In this document: positions 34,507-42,432 of the stretch, piece after piece
How positions within the stretch are numbered: the stretch's first letter is position 1
Layout: every line of letters begins with the position of its first letter
Assembly: GCA_017428765.1 (NCBI GenBank)
Contig: JAFRQF010000035.1
Span: forward strand, 1 to 64,000
Length of the DNA: 64,000 bases
From: Erysipelotrichaceae bacterium
Lineage (GTDB): Bacteria > Bacillota_I > Bacilli_A > Erysipelotrichales > Erysipelotrichaceae
Direction: 5' to 3'
Position numbers and translations under genes: made by a program
The notes under the pieces: generated by a model
What the model saw: only the letters and a program-made list of their open reading frames with translations
What the model was told of the DNA's origin: nothing
The model's database searches: none

Positions 34507-36183
34507 ATGGACTACAGAGAAATTTACGAAAAATGGCTGAATCATCCAAACCTCAGTGATGAACAGAGGCAGGAACTGAAAGACATGAGCGAACAGCAGA
34601 TCAAGGATGCCTTCTTTACGGATGTGGCATTCGGAACTGCCGGTATGAGAGGATTGATGGGCATGGGACCGAACCGTCTCAACATCTTCACGATCCGCAA
34701 GGCGACACAGGGCTTTGCCAACTATCTCAATAACAACGGTCTTCATTCCGTTGCGATCGCTTATGACAATCGTTTCAATTCCAAAGAGTTTGCGTTCGAC
34801 TGCGCGAAGCTTCTCGCAGGAAACGGCATCGAGACGTACATCTTTGATTCACTCAGACCGACACCGGAACTTTCTTACACGGTAAGATACTTCAAGTGTG
34901 ACGGCGGTATCATGATCACCGCTTCCCATAACCCGAAAGAATATAACGGCTACAAGCTCTATGATGAGACCGGCTGCCAGCTGATCCCTGAACTCGCTGC
35001 CAAGGTCATCGATGAGATCGCCAAGCTGGGTGATCTTCTCGATATCAAGCCTGCCGAGAACTATGATGAGAGCCTGATCCATGTCGTCAACAAGGAAGTC
35101 GACGATGCATATTATGCAGACTGTCTGTCCATCCAGCTGCGTCCGGATGTCGACAAGAATTTCAAGATCGCTTTCTCACCGGAACATGGCGCTTCCTATC
35201 ATCCGGTCATGGATACTCTGAAACTTGCCGGCTATGATGTCGTCGAAGTGAAGAGCCAGTCCGTTCCGGATCCTGCCTTCGGTGCGACCAAGACTCCGAA
35301 CCCTGAAGAGCCTGGTGCATATGAGGAAGTCCTCAAGCTTGCAAAAGAGATCGACGCAAAACTGCTCTTAGTCTGTGACCCGGATGGTGACAGAATGGGT
35401 GTCGGCATCAAGCAGGGCGATGAATACATCGTCTTGAACGGCAACCAGACTGGTGCATTATTACTGGAATACATCCTTTCTTCCAATGAGGAATTAGGTA
35501 TCAAATACGAACATCCTTGCATGTTCAACACTGTCGTCACTTCCGATATCGGCGAAGCGATCGCAAGATATCACGGCTGTGACAATGAAAGGACTTTGAC
35601 CGGTTTCAAGTATATCGGCAACAAAGTCAGACAGTATGAAAAAGACCATGCCAAGGACTATGTCTTCGGTTATGAAGAGTCCTACGGTTCTTTGATCAAA
35701 CCGTTCGTCAGAGATAAGGATGCCACACAGGCCTGCCTGTTACTGGCAGAGGCTTGCGCACATTATCTGTCCAAGGGCAAGACTCTGATGGATGTCATGA
35801 ACGAAGCTTACGAAAAGGTCGGCTACTACTATGACACACAGTTCTCCATCATGCTTCCGGGTGCCGATGGCGCCGTCAAGCTGCAGCAGATCATGTCCAA
35901 TATCCGCAACAATCCTCTCGAGGTCCCTGGTTTCAAGACACTGAAGATCGAAGACTACAAGCTTCAGAAAGTCTATGAAAACGGAAAAGAAGAAGAATTC
36001 AAGATGCACGATGTATCTGATGTATTAAAATATTACTTGGAAGATGGTTCTTTCATTGCGATCAGACCGAGCGGTACTGAACCGAAGTGCAAGTGCTATC
36101 TGTCCGTAAAGGATACAAGTATGGAGAAAGCCAAAGAGAAATGTGAAGGCTTCATCACATACGTCAGATCGATGATGCAATGA
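34507..36183 (+). CDS. pgcA: phosphoglucomutase/phosphomannomutase
   Basis: This 558-residue alpha-D-phosphohexomutase interconverts glucose-1- and glucose-6-phosphate. The catalytic phosphoserine is in ITASHNPKEYNGYKLYD, the Mg loop is DPDGDRMGVG, the sugar-binding loop GYEESYGSL, and the phosphate-binding C-terminus IAIRPSGTEPKCKCYL. The length fits PgcA rather than GlmM (about 450). The ATG at 34507 follows GGAAGGAAAAGG. It overlaps the next gene by 4 bases. Confidence 0.94.
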   Translation: MDYREIYEKWLNHPNLSDEQRQELKDMSEQQIKDAFFTDVAFGTAGMRGLMGMGPNRLNIFTIRKATQGFANYLNNNGLHSVAIAYDNRFNSKEFAFDCAKLLAGNGIETYIFDSLRPTPELSYTVRYFKCDGGIMITASHNPKEYNGYKLYDETGCQLIPELAAKVIDEIAKLGDLLDIKPAENYDESLIHVVNKEVDDAYYADCLSIQLRPDVDKNFKIAFSPEHGASYHPVMDTLKLAGYDVVEVKSQSVPDPAFGATKTPNPEEPGAYEEVLKLAKEIDAKLLLVCDPDGDRMGVGIKQGDEYIVLNGNQTGALLLEYILSSNEELGIKYEHPCMFNTVVTSDIGEAIARYHGCDNERTLTGFKYIGNKVRQYEKDHAKDYVFGYEESYGSLIKPFVRDKDATQACLLLAEACAHYLSKGKTLMDVMNEAYEKVGYYYDTQFSIMLPGADGAVKLQQIMSNIRNNPLEVPGFKTLKIEDYKLQKVYENGKEEEFKMHDVSDVLKYYLEDGSFIAIRPSGTEPKCKCYLSVKDTSMEKAKEKCEGFITYVRSMMQ

Positions 36184-36776
36184 GTTTGGAAATCGAAAAC
36201 ATAAAAGAAAAAGCATTGAAGGAAGGCGTGCCCATCATCAAAGATGAAGGGCTTGCCTTTCTTTTAAATTTGATCAGAGAAAGAAACTGCAAAGACATCC
36301 TGGAGCTTGGTACGGCGGTGGGCTATTCTGCCATCCATATGGCAAAACTTGATAAAGATATCCGCATCGATACGATCGAAAAGGTGAAGGAGATGTATGA
36401 GCAGGCTGTGGCCAACATCGAAAAGGAAGGTCTTGAAAAACAGATCACTGTTCATTTCTGTCCGATCGAAGAATATGAGACGGATAAGATGTACGATCTG
36501 ATCTTCGTGGATGCGGCCAAAGCACAATACGGAAGATACATGGAAAAGTTTCTGCCGAATTTACAAAAAGACGGGGTCATGGTCTTTGACAATATGATCT
36601 TCCACGGACTGATCTACGATGTCGAAAACATCACCTCAAGGAACCTCAGGAATCTGGTCAGAAAGATCATTAAGTTCAGAGAATTTGTGCATAATGATGA
36701 GCGTTTTGATATAATGTTATTTGATAATATCGGGGATGGAATACTCGTTCTGACGTGGAGGAAAAGTGGAACCTAA
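36180..36776 (+). CDS. trmR: TrmR-like tRNA hydroxyuridine O-methyltransferase
   Basis: This 198-residue class I methyltransferase of the catechol-O-methyltransferase-like type has SAM motif I ILELGTAVGYSAIHMA, an acidic residue at IDTIEKV and metal-site FVDAAKAQYGRYMEKF with VMVFDNMIFHG. In Bacillus the relative YrrM/TrmR methylates 5-hydroxyuridine at tRNA position 34. The assignment rests on family resemblance. It is coupled to pgcA upstream and overlaps the next gene by 11 bases. Confidence 0.75.
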   Translation: MSLEIENIKEKALKEGVPIIKDEGLAFLLNLIRERNCKDILELGTAVGYSAIHMAKLDKDIRIDTIEKVKEMYEQAVANIEKEGLEKQITVHFCPIEEYETDKMYDLIFVDAAKAQYGRYMEKFLPNLQKDGVMVFDNMIFHGLIYDVENITSRNLRNLVRKIIKFREFVHNDERFDIMLFDNIGDGILVLTWRKSGT

Positions 36777-38301
36777 AAACGTAGTGTTACTGGGTTTTGT
36801 CAATAAGGCACTGGATTACCTGAACAGACACATCGGGGAAGACAAGAACGGTCCTTTGACGGAACTGCAGAATATCGATCTGGAATCGTTGAAGAAAGAA
36901 CTTGGCGAAGAACTCAAAGAAGTATCTGCCAAACTGTCCGCAGGTGCGGAAGATCTCATGGCTGCCGGCTATGAGGCTTTTGATAAATTCGTCAATGCCA
37001 ATAAGGAAGAAGAAAAGAAAGAAGATCTCGTCAAAGAGTTTGACGAGCTTTTTGATGTCGATCTCGATGAAGAAGAAAACAAGGTTCCAGCCGACAATAA
37101 AAAAGAATTAGAAGATCTGCTTTCTTTCTATGATCTTGATGCCGATCTCAAGGTCGAAGAGGAATCCGACCGGGAAGAAGTCAAAGACGAAGTTCCTGAA
37201 GAGATGCCTGCCGAAAAGGTCAAGGAAGTTCCTGCGGAAGTCGAGGAAGAGATCCCTTACGAACTCGATGAGGAAGAGACACAGATGCTCGAGCTCATCG
37301 CCAGAAACGTCAATAAGAAAGATGAAAACAGATCCAAGGAGATCCTGACCGGTGCCAATAAGGAACTGGATTCGATCTTCTCGGAACTGGTCGCAGCGGA
37401 AAACGTCAAAGAAGAAAAAGAAGAAGAATATACATCTTCGATGATCAATCAGATCCAGGAACTTGGTGTAGTGGCCAATCCGGCAGCGGATGAAGAGGCT
37501 GTCGAAGAAGAAAAAGCCGAAGAAGAAGTCAGGGAAGAAGTCAAAGATGAGATCCCGGAAGAAGAAAGGATCCGCATCATAGAAAATCCGCTCATCGATG
37601 TTTCCATGGAGCAGGAAAAGGAAAAAGAAGAAGAGATCGAAAAAGAACTCGAGAGAAAAGAAGAAGAGGAACGTTCGCATCTCGTCTTCCCGGAACAGGT
37701 CGACAAAGACGATATCATCAAGCTGATGAAAGACATACAGCCTATGTCTGATGTCTATTACAACAAGATCGAAAACTTCATCAGCGAACAGGAAAATGCC
37801 GAGCATGTACCTGTTGAAGAAGCGAAGGAACCTGTCAGTGAAAGCAGGAAGAACGATGCCTACATCTCTTCTTTGATCGATGATCTCAAATCGAAGCTCG
37901 ATGAGGAAGAGATCGAAAAGAGAAGACAGGAAGAACAGTTCAAGGAGATCTACGACAAGATCCATAAGGCGTATCCGTATCTTTCCGGCGGTTTCATCCG
38001 CAACGTCTATGACCTGAAAGAATCGATCGCCGAGGAATATCCTTTGGGCGAACAGATCGTCATACTGCACCGTACATCCTTCAAGAATGTCGAGAACCTG
38101 AGGCAGTATGTGGAGATCACGTTGAATCATGGCTATGCGATCAATGCGGATGAAAAGCAGATGATCGTCGATGCCTTCAAGCAGCATATCAATACAGACG
38201 GTAAGATCATCACTTCCATATTCGAGGTAGCCAACCAGTCCGCATTACTGAGCGGTGAATATGAGGGCTATCGCGTATTGTTTGAAGATGATCTGAAATA
38301 A
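36766..38301 (+). CDS. large acidic Glu/Lys-rich protein of unknown function
   Basis: This 511-residue protein has no recognised domain. Residues about 1-75 look helical, about 75-345 are strongly acidic and repetitive (Glu, Lys, Val, Pro), probably disordered or coiled coil. The last 130 residues (from YISSLIDDLKSKLDEEEIEK to the end) look folded, with SGGFIRNVYDLKESIAEEYP and QYVEITLNHGYAINADEKQMIVDAF. No signal peptide or membrane helix is seen. It begins with GTG behind GGAGGAAAA. The next gene encodes a single-pass membrane protein with an acidic cytoplasmic tail, so the two may work together at the membrane. Confidence 0.7.
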   Translation: MEPKNVVLLGFVNKALDYLNRHIGEDKNGPLTELQNIDLESLKKELGEELKEVSAKLSAGAEDLMAAGYEAFDKFVNANKEEEKKEDLVKEFDELFDVDLDEEENKVPADNKKELEDLLSFYDLDADLKVEEESDREEVKDEVPEEMPAEKVKEVPAEVEEEIPYELDEEETQMLELIARNVNKKDENRSKEILTGANKELDSIFSELVAAENVKEEKEEEYTSSMINQIQELGVVANPAADEEAVEEEKAEEEVREEVKDEIPEEERIRIIENPLIDVSMEQEKEKEEEIEKELERKEEEERSHLVFPEQVDKDDIIKLMKDIQPMSDVYYNKIENFISEQENAEHVPVEEAKEPVSESRKNDAYISSLIDDLKSKLDEEEIEKRRQEEQFKEIYDKIHKAYPYLSGGFIRNVYDLKESIAEEYPLGEQIVILHRTSFKNVENLRQYVEITLNHGYAINADEKQMIVDAFKQHINTDGKIITSIFEVANQSALLSGEYEGYRVLFEDDLK

Positions 38302-38318
38302 ATGGTGAGGTGATTAAA

Positions 38319-38999
38319 ATGACAAATAAAAATCCTTATGAAAGACAGGGGAAGGAAGAACTGGACATTCCCGATTTCGTTGAAGAAAAGACATTAGGCT
38401 CTGACAGCGTCGATATGTCGATCTTCAAGATGAGTGATGACGAATTATACGATGATACGACAGGCGACACCAAAGTCTATGGTGACGACGATGACGATTT
38501 CGATGAAACGCCAAGAAGAAAGAAAGGCAAAAACGGATCTTTGATCTTATGCCTGATCATCATCGGCTTGCTGCTGGCGTCCCTGGTGGGCTGCGGCTTC
38601 TACGCTTTGAAGCAGCATCAGGCTTATGTAAAAGCCAACACATCCTATCTGCAGATGCAGGCCAATGAAGCCAACTACAAGAAGCAGATCTCTGACCAGG
38701 CTGCTACGATCGAAGCTTTAAGCAAGCAGATCGAAGACCTGAAAAACAATGCGTCCGGTGAAGGCGAACTCTTATATGTCGTCACGGACGGACCGATCTC
38801 CTTCAGGACATCTCCTTCAAGACAGGCGGATCTGACGACCTATAACGGCAAGGATTATGCCTACAACGATGACAAGTTCAAAGTCATCGAAGTCGTAAAG
38901 GGCACGGATGATGCGGATTACTCCTGGGCGAAAGTTGCCGATAAAGTCTACTTCTGCTTGGGAACAGAATCTGACGTCTGGGCAAAACCGGCAAACTAA
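38319..38999 (+). CDS. single-pass membrane protein with coiled coil and extracellular SH3-like domain
   Basis: This 226-residue protein has an acidic cytoplasmic part (1-70, DDDDDFDE run), a basic stop-transfer RRKKGKNG, one helix (SLILCLIIIGLLLASLVGCGFYAL), a coiled coil (about 105-150) and a beta-rich C-terminal region. That region (LLYVVTDGPISFRTSPSRQADL to YFCLGTESDVW) resembles an SH3b module. The topology recalls divisome or envelope proteins. AGGTGAT lies 4 bases before the ATG at 38319. Function is unknown. Confidence 0.65.
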   Translation: MTNKNPYERQGKEELDIPDFVEEKTLGSDSVDMSIFKMSDDELYDDTTGDTKVYGDDDDDFDETPRRKKGKNGSLILCLIIIGLLLASLVGCGFYALKQHQAYVKANTSYLQMQANEANYKKQISDQAATIEALSKQIEDLKNNASGEGELLYVVTDGPISFRTSPSRQADLTTYNGKDYAYNDDKFKVIEVVKGTDDADYSWAKVADKVYFCLGTESDVWAKPAN

Positions 39000-39023
39000 A
39001 GCAGGTGTGATACCTGCTTTCTT
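39000..39023 (+). terminator. terminator before murA
   Basis: AGCAGGT (39000-39006), loop GTGAT, ACCTGCT (39012-39018), then TTCTT. Confidence 0.8.
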
Positions 39024-39040
39024 ATAGCAAAGGGAAAACT

Positions 39041-40285
39041 ATGGAAGATGTAATCAGAATAAAAGGCGGCCGCAAGCTCAATGGCGAAGTGACCGTTTCT
39101 TCATGTAAGAACTCCGTTGTAGCCATACTTCCTTCCGTCGTACTGGCAAGTGAAGTCGTGAAGCTTTATGATGTGCCTGACATCAAGGATGTACAGATCC
39201 TGATCAAGCTGCTGGAGTTTTTGAATGTCAAGGTCAGAGCGGATGGCGATGAACTGACGATCGACCCGACCAATATCACCAACATCGATCTTCTCGATGA
39301 CGATGTCATGAAGCTGAGGGCATCCTACTACTTCATGGGTGCGCTTTTAGGCCGTTTCAAACATGTGCGCATGTATTCACCGGGCGGCTGCAACCTCGGC
39401 CCGCGTCCGATCGATCTGCACTTGAAGGGATTTGAAGCCCTTGGCGCAAAGATCAGACAGGAAGGAAACATCATCGAGATCGATGCCGAAGAGCTCGAGG
39501 GCGATGATATCTATCTTGACTTTGCCTCGGTCGGTGCGACGATCAACATCATGCTGGCAGCATGCTTCGCAAGAGGAAGGACGACTATCGAAAATGCGGC
39601 GAAAGAGCCGGAGATCATCGATCTTTCTTCCATGCTGAACAAAATGGGTGCCCAGATCAGAGGCGCCGGTACGTCTGAGATCACCATCAACGGCATCACC
39701 AGACTCAAAGGCTGCATTCACGATATCATTCCTGACCGCATCGAAGCGGGGACCTATATCGTCGCTGCCGCGGCGTGCGGCGAAGATGTGACGGTGAAAA
39801 ACGTCATCCCACAGCACATCGAAGCACTGACTTCCAAACTTGAAGAGATGGGTGTCAAACTTGAGCAGGGCTCCGACTATGTCAGAGTCTTCGGAAGAGA
39901 AGATCTCAAACCGGTCGACATCATCACCCAGCCGTTCCCGGGTTTTGCGACAGATCTGCAGCAGCCGTTAACGGCCTTGCTGACAAAGGCGAACGGTGAT
40001 TCGCGTGTTGAAGAGACGATCTATGCGGAACGTTTCAAACACTGCCACGAGCTCAATCAGATGGGTGCCAATATCGAATATGGTACAGGCTATTCGCTCG
40101 TACACGGTCCTACACCGCTTCATGGAGCCGATATCTTTGCGACAGACTTAAGATGTGGTGCATCGCTGGTCATTGCGGGACTCATGGCGGATGGGGAAAC
40201 GATCATCCATAATGCCTATCACATCTACAGAGGCTATGATTCGATCGTAAATAAACTAAAGGCGATCGGAGCGGATATTGATTGA
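39041..40285 (+). CDS. murA: UDP-N-acetylglucosamine 1-carboxyvinyltransferase
   Basis: This 414-residue enzyme transfers enolpyruvate from PEP to UDP-GlcNAc, the first committed step of peptidoglycan synthesis. The Lys-Asn pair is in SSCKNSVVAILPS; the fosfomycin-reactive Cys is in SPGGCNLGPRPIDLHLKG. The C-terminus reads GADID then TGA, and that stop codon is made from the end of the IS608-like element. Without the element the frame would end GADIE-TAA. The change is one terminal residue, so the enzyme should be active. Confidence 0.95.
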   Translation: MEDVIRIKGGRKLNGEVTVSSCKNSVVAILPSVVLASEVVKLYDVPDIKDVQILIKLLEFLNVKVRADGDELTIDPTNITNIDLLDDDVMKLRASYYFMGALLGRFKHVRMYSPGGCNLGPRPIDLHLKGFEALGAKIRQEGNIIEIDAEELEGDDIYLDFASVGATINIMLAACFARGRTTIENAAKEPEIIDLSSMLNKMGAQIRGAGTSEITINGITRLKGCIHDIIPDRIEAGTYIVAAAACGEDVTVKNVIPQHIEALTSKLEEMGVKLEQGSDYVRVFGREDLKPVDIITQPFPGFATDLQQPLTALLTKANGDSRVEETIYAERFKHCHELNQMGANIEYGTGYSLVHGPTPLHGADIFATDLRCGASLVIAGLMADGETIIHNAYHIYRGYDSIVNKLKAIGADID

Positions 40286-40416
40286 CACTCCCCACGGATA
40301 AATCCGGGGGATTCTTGCTTCGACCATCACTGCTTAAGTATCTTAAGTCTTACACGATGTCTGCAAGCGTAGGCTTTCGCCTGTTCCCGTGTGCCCCACG
40401 GTACCTGGTATTCTGC
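40282..40416 (-). ncRNA. predicted omega RNA (right-end guide RNA) of TnpB
   Basis: In IS200/IS605 elements the transcript from the tnpB 3' end through the right end forms the omega RNA, whose guide is the flanking DNA just beyond the element. Here the region between the tnpB stop and TCAA is structured and noncoding. The guide would be the complement of the murA 3' end (from 40281 downward). The 5' boundary is unknown and probably lies inside tnpB. Confidence 0.6.
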
Positions 40417-41517
40417 TTAGGATGCCAGTATCTCTAAGCCTTTATTCAGAATATTTTTTGCAGCATTAAAATCTCTGTCATGGTGTGTATTGCAATTCGG
40501 ACAGGTCCATTCCCTGACAGTAAGTTTTTTAACACAAGGATTCTGATATCCACAGCACGAACAGGTCTGAGTGCTTGGGTAGAATGTCGGCACTTTTATA
40601 AGCACGCCTTTTCGCTCTGCGGTTTTGTATTCAAGCTGTCTGAAAAACTCACTCCAGCCGACATCGGAAATCGACTTTGCAAGATGATGATTTCCGAGCA
40701 TTCCTTTTACATTCAGGTCTTCTACGCACACTACTTGGTTTTCGTTAGCGAGCTTAAAAGACTCTTTATGCAGGAAATCCTTGCGGATATTGGCGACTTT
40801 TTCATGCTGGACAGCGAGTCTGATCCGCTGCTTGCAATAATTGGCAGATCCTTTCTTCTTACGGGAAAGCTTTCGCTGTTCACGGATGAGTTTCTTTTCG
40901 TGCTTATGATAGGTCCTGGGATTGACGATCTTATTGCCGTTGCTGTCGGTGCAGAACTCATGAATGCCTACATCCAAACCGACAGTGCTGCCGTTATTTG
41001 TGAGGACAGTGTCTTTGCTTTCGACACAAAGCGAGATATAGTATTTCCCGCTTGCCGATAAGGATACGGAAGCATTCAGTATGCGACCGTCAAAATCTTT
41101 AAGACCTTTATACTTTAGAAAGCCGACTTTGGGTATTCTGACAGTATTGTCTGCAATGCGGATGCCGTTACCCTGATTTCTTGTTCTGAAGGACTGTCTG
41201 CTGCGTTTGGAATGAAACTTCGGGAATCTGGTATTTCCTTTGAAGAAATTCTGATAGGCACGATCGAGATCTTTCAGGCTTTCCTGAAGCGCCATACTGT
41301 CAATATCTGACAGCCAGGTATGTTCGCTGTCTTTTTTCAAAGATGTCAGCATCTTCTGCGTCTGATAGCAGCTTAAAGATATGTTATCCTGCTTATATGC
41401 CTGAATACGCTTGGCAAGATAATAATTATAGACATAACGGCAGGCACCGAACTCCTTTTTAAGAACGAGCTGCTGATCCTTGTTTGGATATATTCTTGCG
41501 GTATAGCCTTTTTGCAT
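40417..41517 (-). CDS. tnpB: TnpB RNA-guided nuclease
   Basis: This 366-residue protein begins MQKGYTARIYPNKDQQLVLKK, with an N-terminal recognition and helical part. The RuvC-like nuclease has Asp in VGLDVGIHEF, Glu in VCVEDLNVKGM and Asp in HHDRDFNAAKNIL, and a CxxC...CxxC zinc ribbon (CSCCGYQN, CPNCNTHH). All key residues are intact, so it is probably functional. The start at 41517 lies 2 bases after the tnpA stop. TnpB with omega RNA cuts element-free target DNA and so helps keep the element. Confidence 0.93.
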   Translation of the reverse strand: MQKGYTARIYPNKDQQLVLKKEFGACRYVYNYYLAKRIQAYKQDNISLSCYQTQKMLTSLKKDSEHTWLSDIDSMALQESLKDLDRAYQNFFKGNTRFPKFHSKRSRQSFRTRNQGNGIRIADNTVRIPKVGFLKYKGLKDFDGRILNASVSLSASGKYYISLCVESKDTVLTNNGSTVGLDVGIHEFCTDSNGNKIVNPRTYHKHEKKLIREQRKLSRKKKGSANYCKQRIRLAVQHEKVANIRKDFLHKESFKLANENQVVCVEDLNVKGMLGNHHLAKSISDVGWSEFFRQLEYKTAERKGVLIKVPTFYPSTQTCSCCGYQNPCVKKLTVREWTCPNCNTHHDRDFNAAKNILNKGLEILAS

Positions 41518-41519
41518 TT

Positions 41520-41921
41520 CTATTGTCTTTGCGAAGTTTTTTGAGATTCTATATACTGTTTGATCACTGACAGCGGCGCACCGCCGAGCGTAGAGACAAA
41601 ATAACTGTTTGACCACAGCGTAGGCAATTTTGTCGTCAAATGCTTGAATTCGGAGCGCAGGATCCTGGACGTTCTGCCTTTGATGGTTTTGACTGCCTTA
41701 TGTATTCCGAATTGCGGATCTACCTCGAGAAGCAGATGTACATGGTCTGGCATTACTTCCATTTCCAGAAGATCGATCCGGATCTCCTGACAGATTTGTT
41801 CAATAAGCTCTTTTAATCTTGTTTCCACATCGCCCGTGAGGACTTTACGTCTGTATTTCGGACACCAGACTACATGGTATTTACAGCTGTATACAATATT
41901 ATTATTACTCTTGTATTCCAC
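41520..41921 (-). CDS. tnpA: TnpA Y1 HUH transposase
   Basis: This 133-residue single-strand transposase has the HUH motif MPDHVHLLLEV and catalytic Tyr in VIKQYIESQK, with WCPKYRRKVL near the start, typical of IS200/IS605. It excises and inserts the element as single-stranded circles. The start is GTG at 41921; the ATG two bases upstream is out of frame. A minus-strand TATAAT lies exactly 6 bases before the GTG. Confidence 0.93.
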   Translation of the reverse strand: MEYKSNNNIVYSCKYHVVWCPKYRRKVLTGDVETRLKELIEQICQEIRIDLLEMEVMPDHVHLLLEVDPQFGIHKAVKTIKGRTSRILRSEFKHLTTKLPTLWSNSYFVSTLGGAPLSVIKQYIESQKTSQRQ

Positions 41922-41927
41922 ATATGT

Positions 41928-41933
41928 ATTATA
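41928..41933 (-). promoter_or_regulatory. -10 box exactly 6 bases before the tnpA GTG
   Basis: The minus strand reads TATAAT, ACATAT, GTG. This predicts a leaderless tnpA message. Confidence 0.45.
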
Positions 41934-42027
41934 CTATAAATATATACATAATACATGAGTTCATTTTTAATAAGCGCCTTATATCCCCATGTCTGAAGGT
42001 AGGGGCTTTACGGCAAAATTTGGTAAT

Positions 42028-42050
42028 CTTTTTCGCCAAAAAGACTTTTT
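42028..42050 (+). terminator. former murA terminator, now separated by the IS
   Basis: CTTTTT (42028-42033), loop CGCC and AAAAAG (42038-42043), then CTTTTT. With the element removed, this hairpin would start 2 bases after the murA TAA (42024-42026). Confidence 0.7.
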
Positions 42051-42054
42051 CCAT

Positions 42055-42082
42055 AAAATAACGTTAAATTTAACGTTATTTT
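42055..42082. promoter_or_regulatory. 28-base perfect palindrome before a toxin-antitoxin pair
   Basis: AAAATAACGTTAAA is followed directly by its reverse complement. It is AT-rich and lies just upstream of TATAAT (42088-42093), so it is the likely operator for the antitoxin or the toxin-antitoxin complex. Confidence 0.7.
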
Positions 42083-42117
42083 TATTTTATAATTTATTTG
42101 AAAGGAGCAGTTGTAGT

Positions 42118-42432
42118 ATGAATGAAAGAATCAGCTTTGTGCCTCTGACGGATTTGAATCGCGGAAAAGCCAGTAAGATTATCGAAACAATTCAGAAATT
42201 GAAACAAGCGGTTTTTATAGTTAAAAACAATAAGCCTGAAGCTGTGTTGATTTCTTTTGATGAGTATCAGGATTACCAGGAGTATCTCTTTTATAAAAAA
42301 GTTAATGAACGTGTCGAGGCATACGTTGCTGACGCGGGAATCACATATAGTCGTGATCAGATCATGAAAGAGTATCAGATTTCCGATGACGACCTTGACG
42401 AGATGGAAGAAATCGAATTTGATTATGACTAA
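42118..42432 (+). CDS. type II antitoxin, Phd/YefM-like
   Basis: This 104-residue protein opens with FVPLTDLNRGKASKIIETI, then KQAVFIVKNNKPEAVLISFDEYQDYQEY, the Phd/YefM pattern for DNA binding and dimerisation. An acidic C-terminal tail (DDDLDEMEEIEFDYD) suits toxin neutralisation. AAAGGAG precedes the ATG at 42118. It overlaps the toxin start by 8 bases. Codon use and AT richness differ from the neighbours, which suggests transfer. Confidence 0.85.
   Translation: MNERISFVPLTDLNRGKASKIIETIQKLKQAVFIVKNNKPEAVLISFDEYQDYQEYLFYKKVNERVEAYVADAGITYSRDQIMKEYQISDDDLDEMEEIEFDYD

Larger units (their letters stand above)
40282..42022 (-). mobile_element. IS608-like IS200/IS605 insertion sequence
   Basis: This 1741-base element encodes tnpA and tnpB in the same direction. 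Read on the minus strand it begins after TTAC (42026-42023) and ends with TCAA (40285-40282). The left-end hairpin (41985-42005) and right-end hairpin (40290-40310) both have CCCC/GGGG feet and a single unpaired T. AAAG precedes the left hairpin and GAAT precedes the right. TTAC/AAAG and TCAA/GAAT are the cleavage/guide pairs of IS608, so both ends are defined. There is no target duplication, as expected. The left hairpin has two mismatches. Confidence 0.9.

Noticed and set aside
37021-37700. Short repeated GAAGAAGAAA-like units as a CRISPR array or tandem repeat
   Set aside because: Units are irregular, in frame and encode Glu/Lys-rich protein. There are no spacers or constant repeats.
37108-38187. 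Long Phe/Leu-rich minus-strand frame (359 codons) opposite the acidic protein gene
   Set aside because: It is the antisense shadow of repeated Glu/Lys codons (GAA, GAG, AAA). It has no ribosome-binding site, and codon usage supports the plus strand.
40480-41061. Plus-strand frame of 193 codons inside the IS element
   Set aside because: It is opposite tnpB, whose zinc ribbon and RuvC motifs are intact. No start signal is seen.
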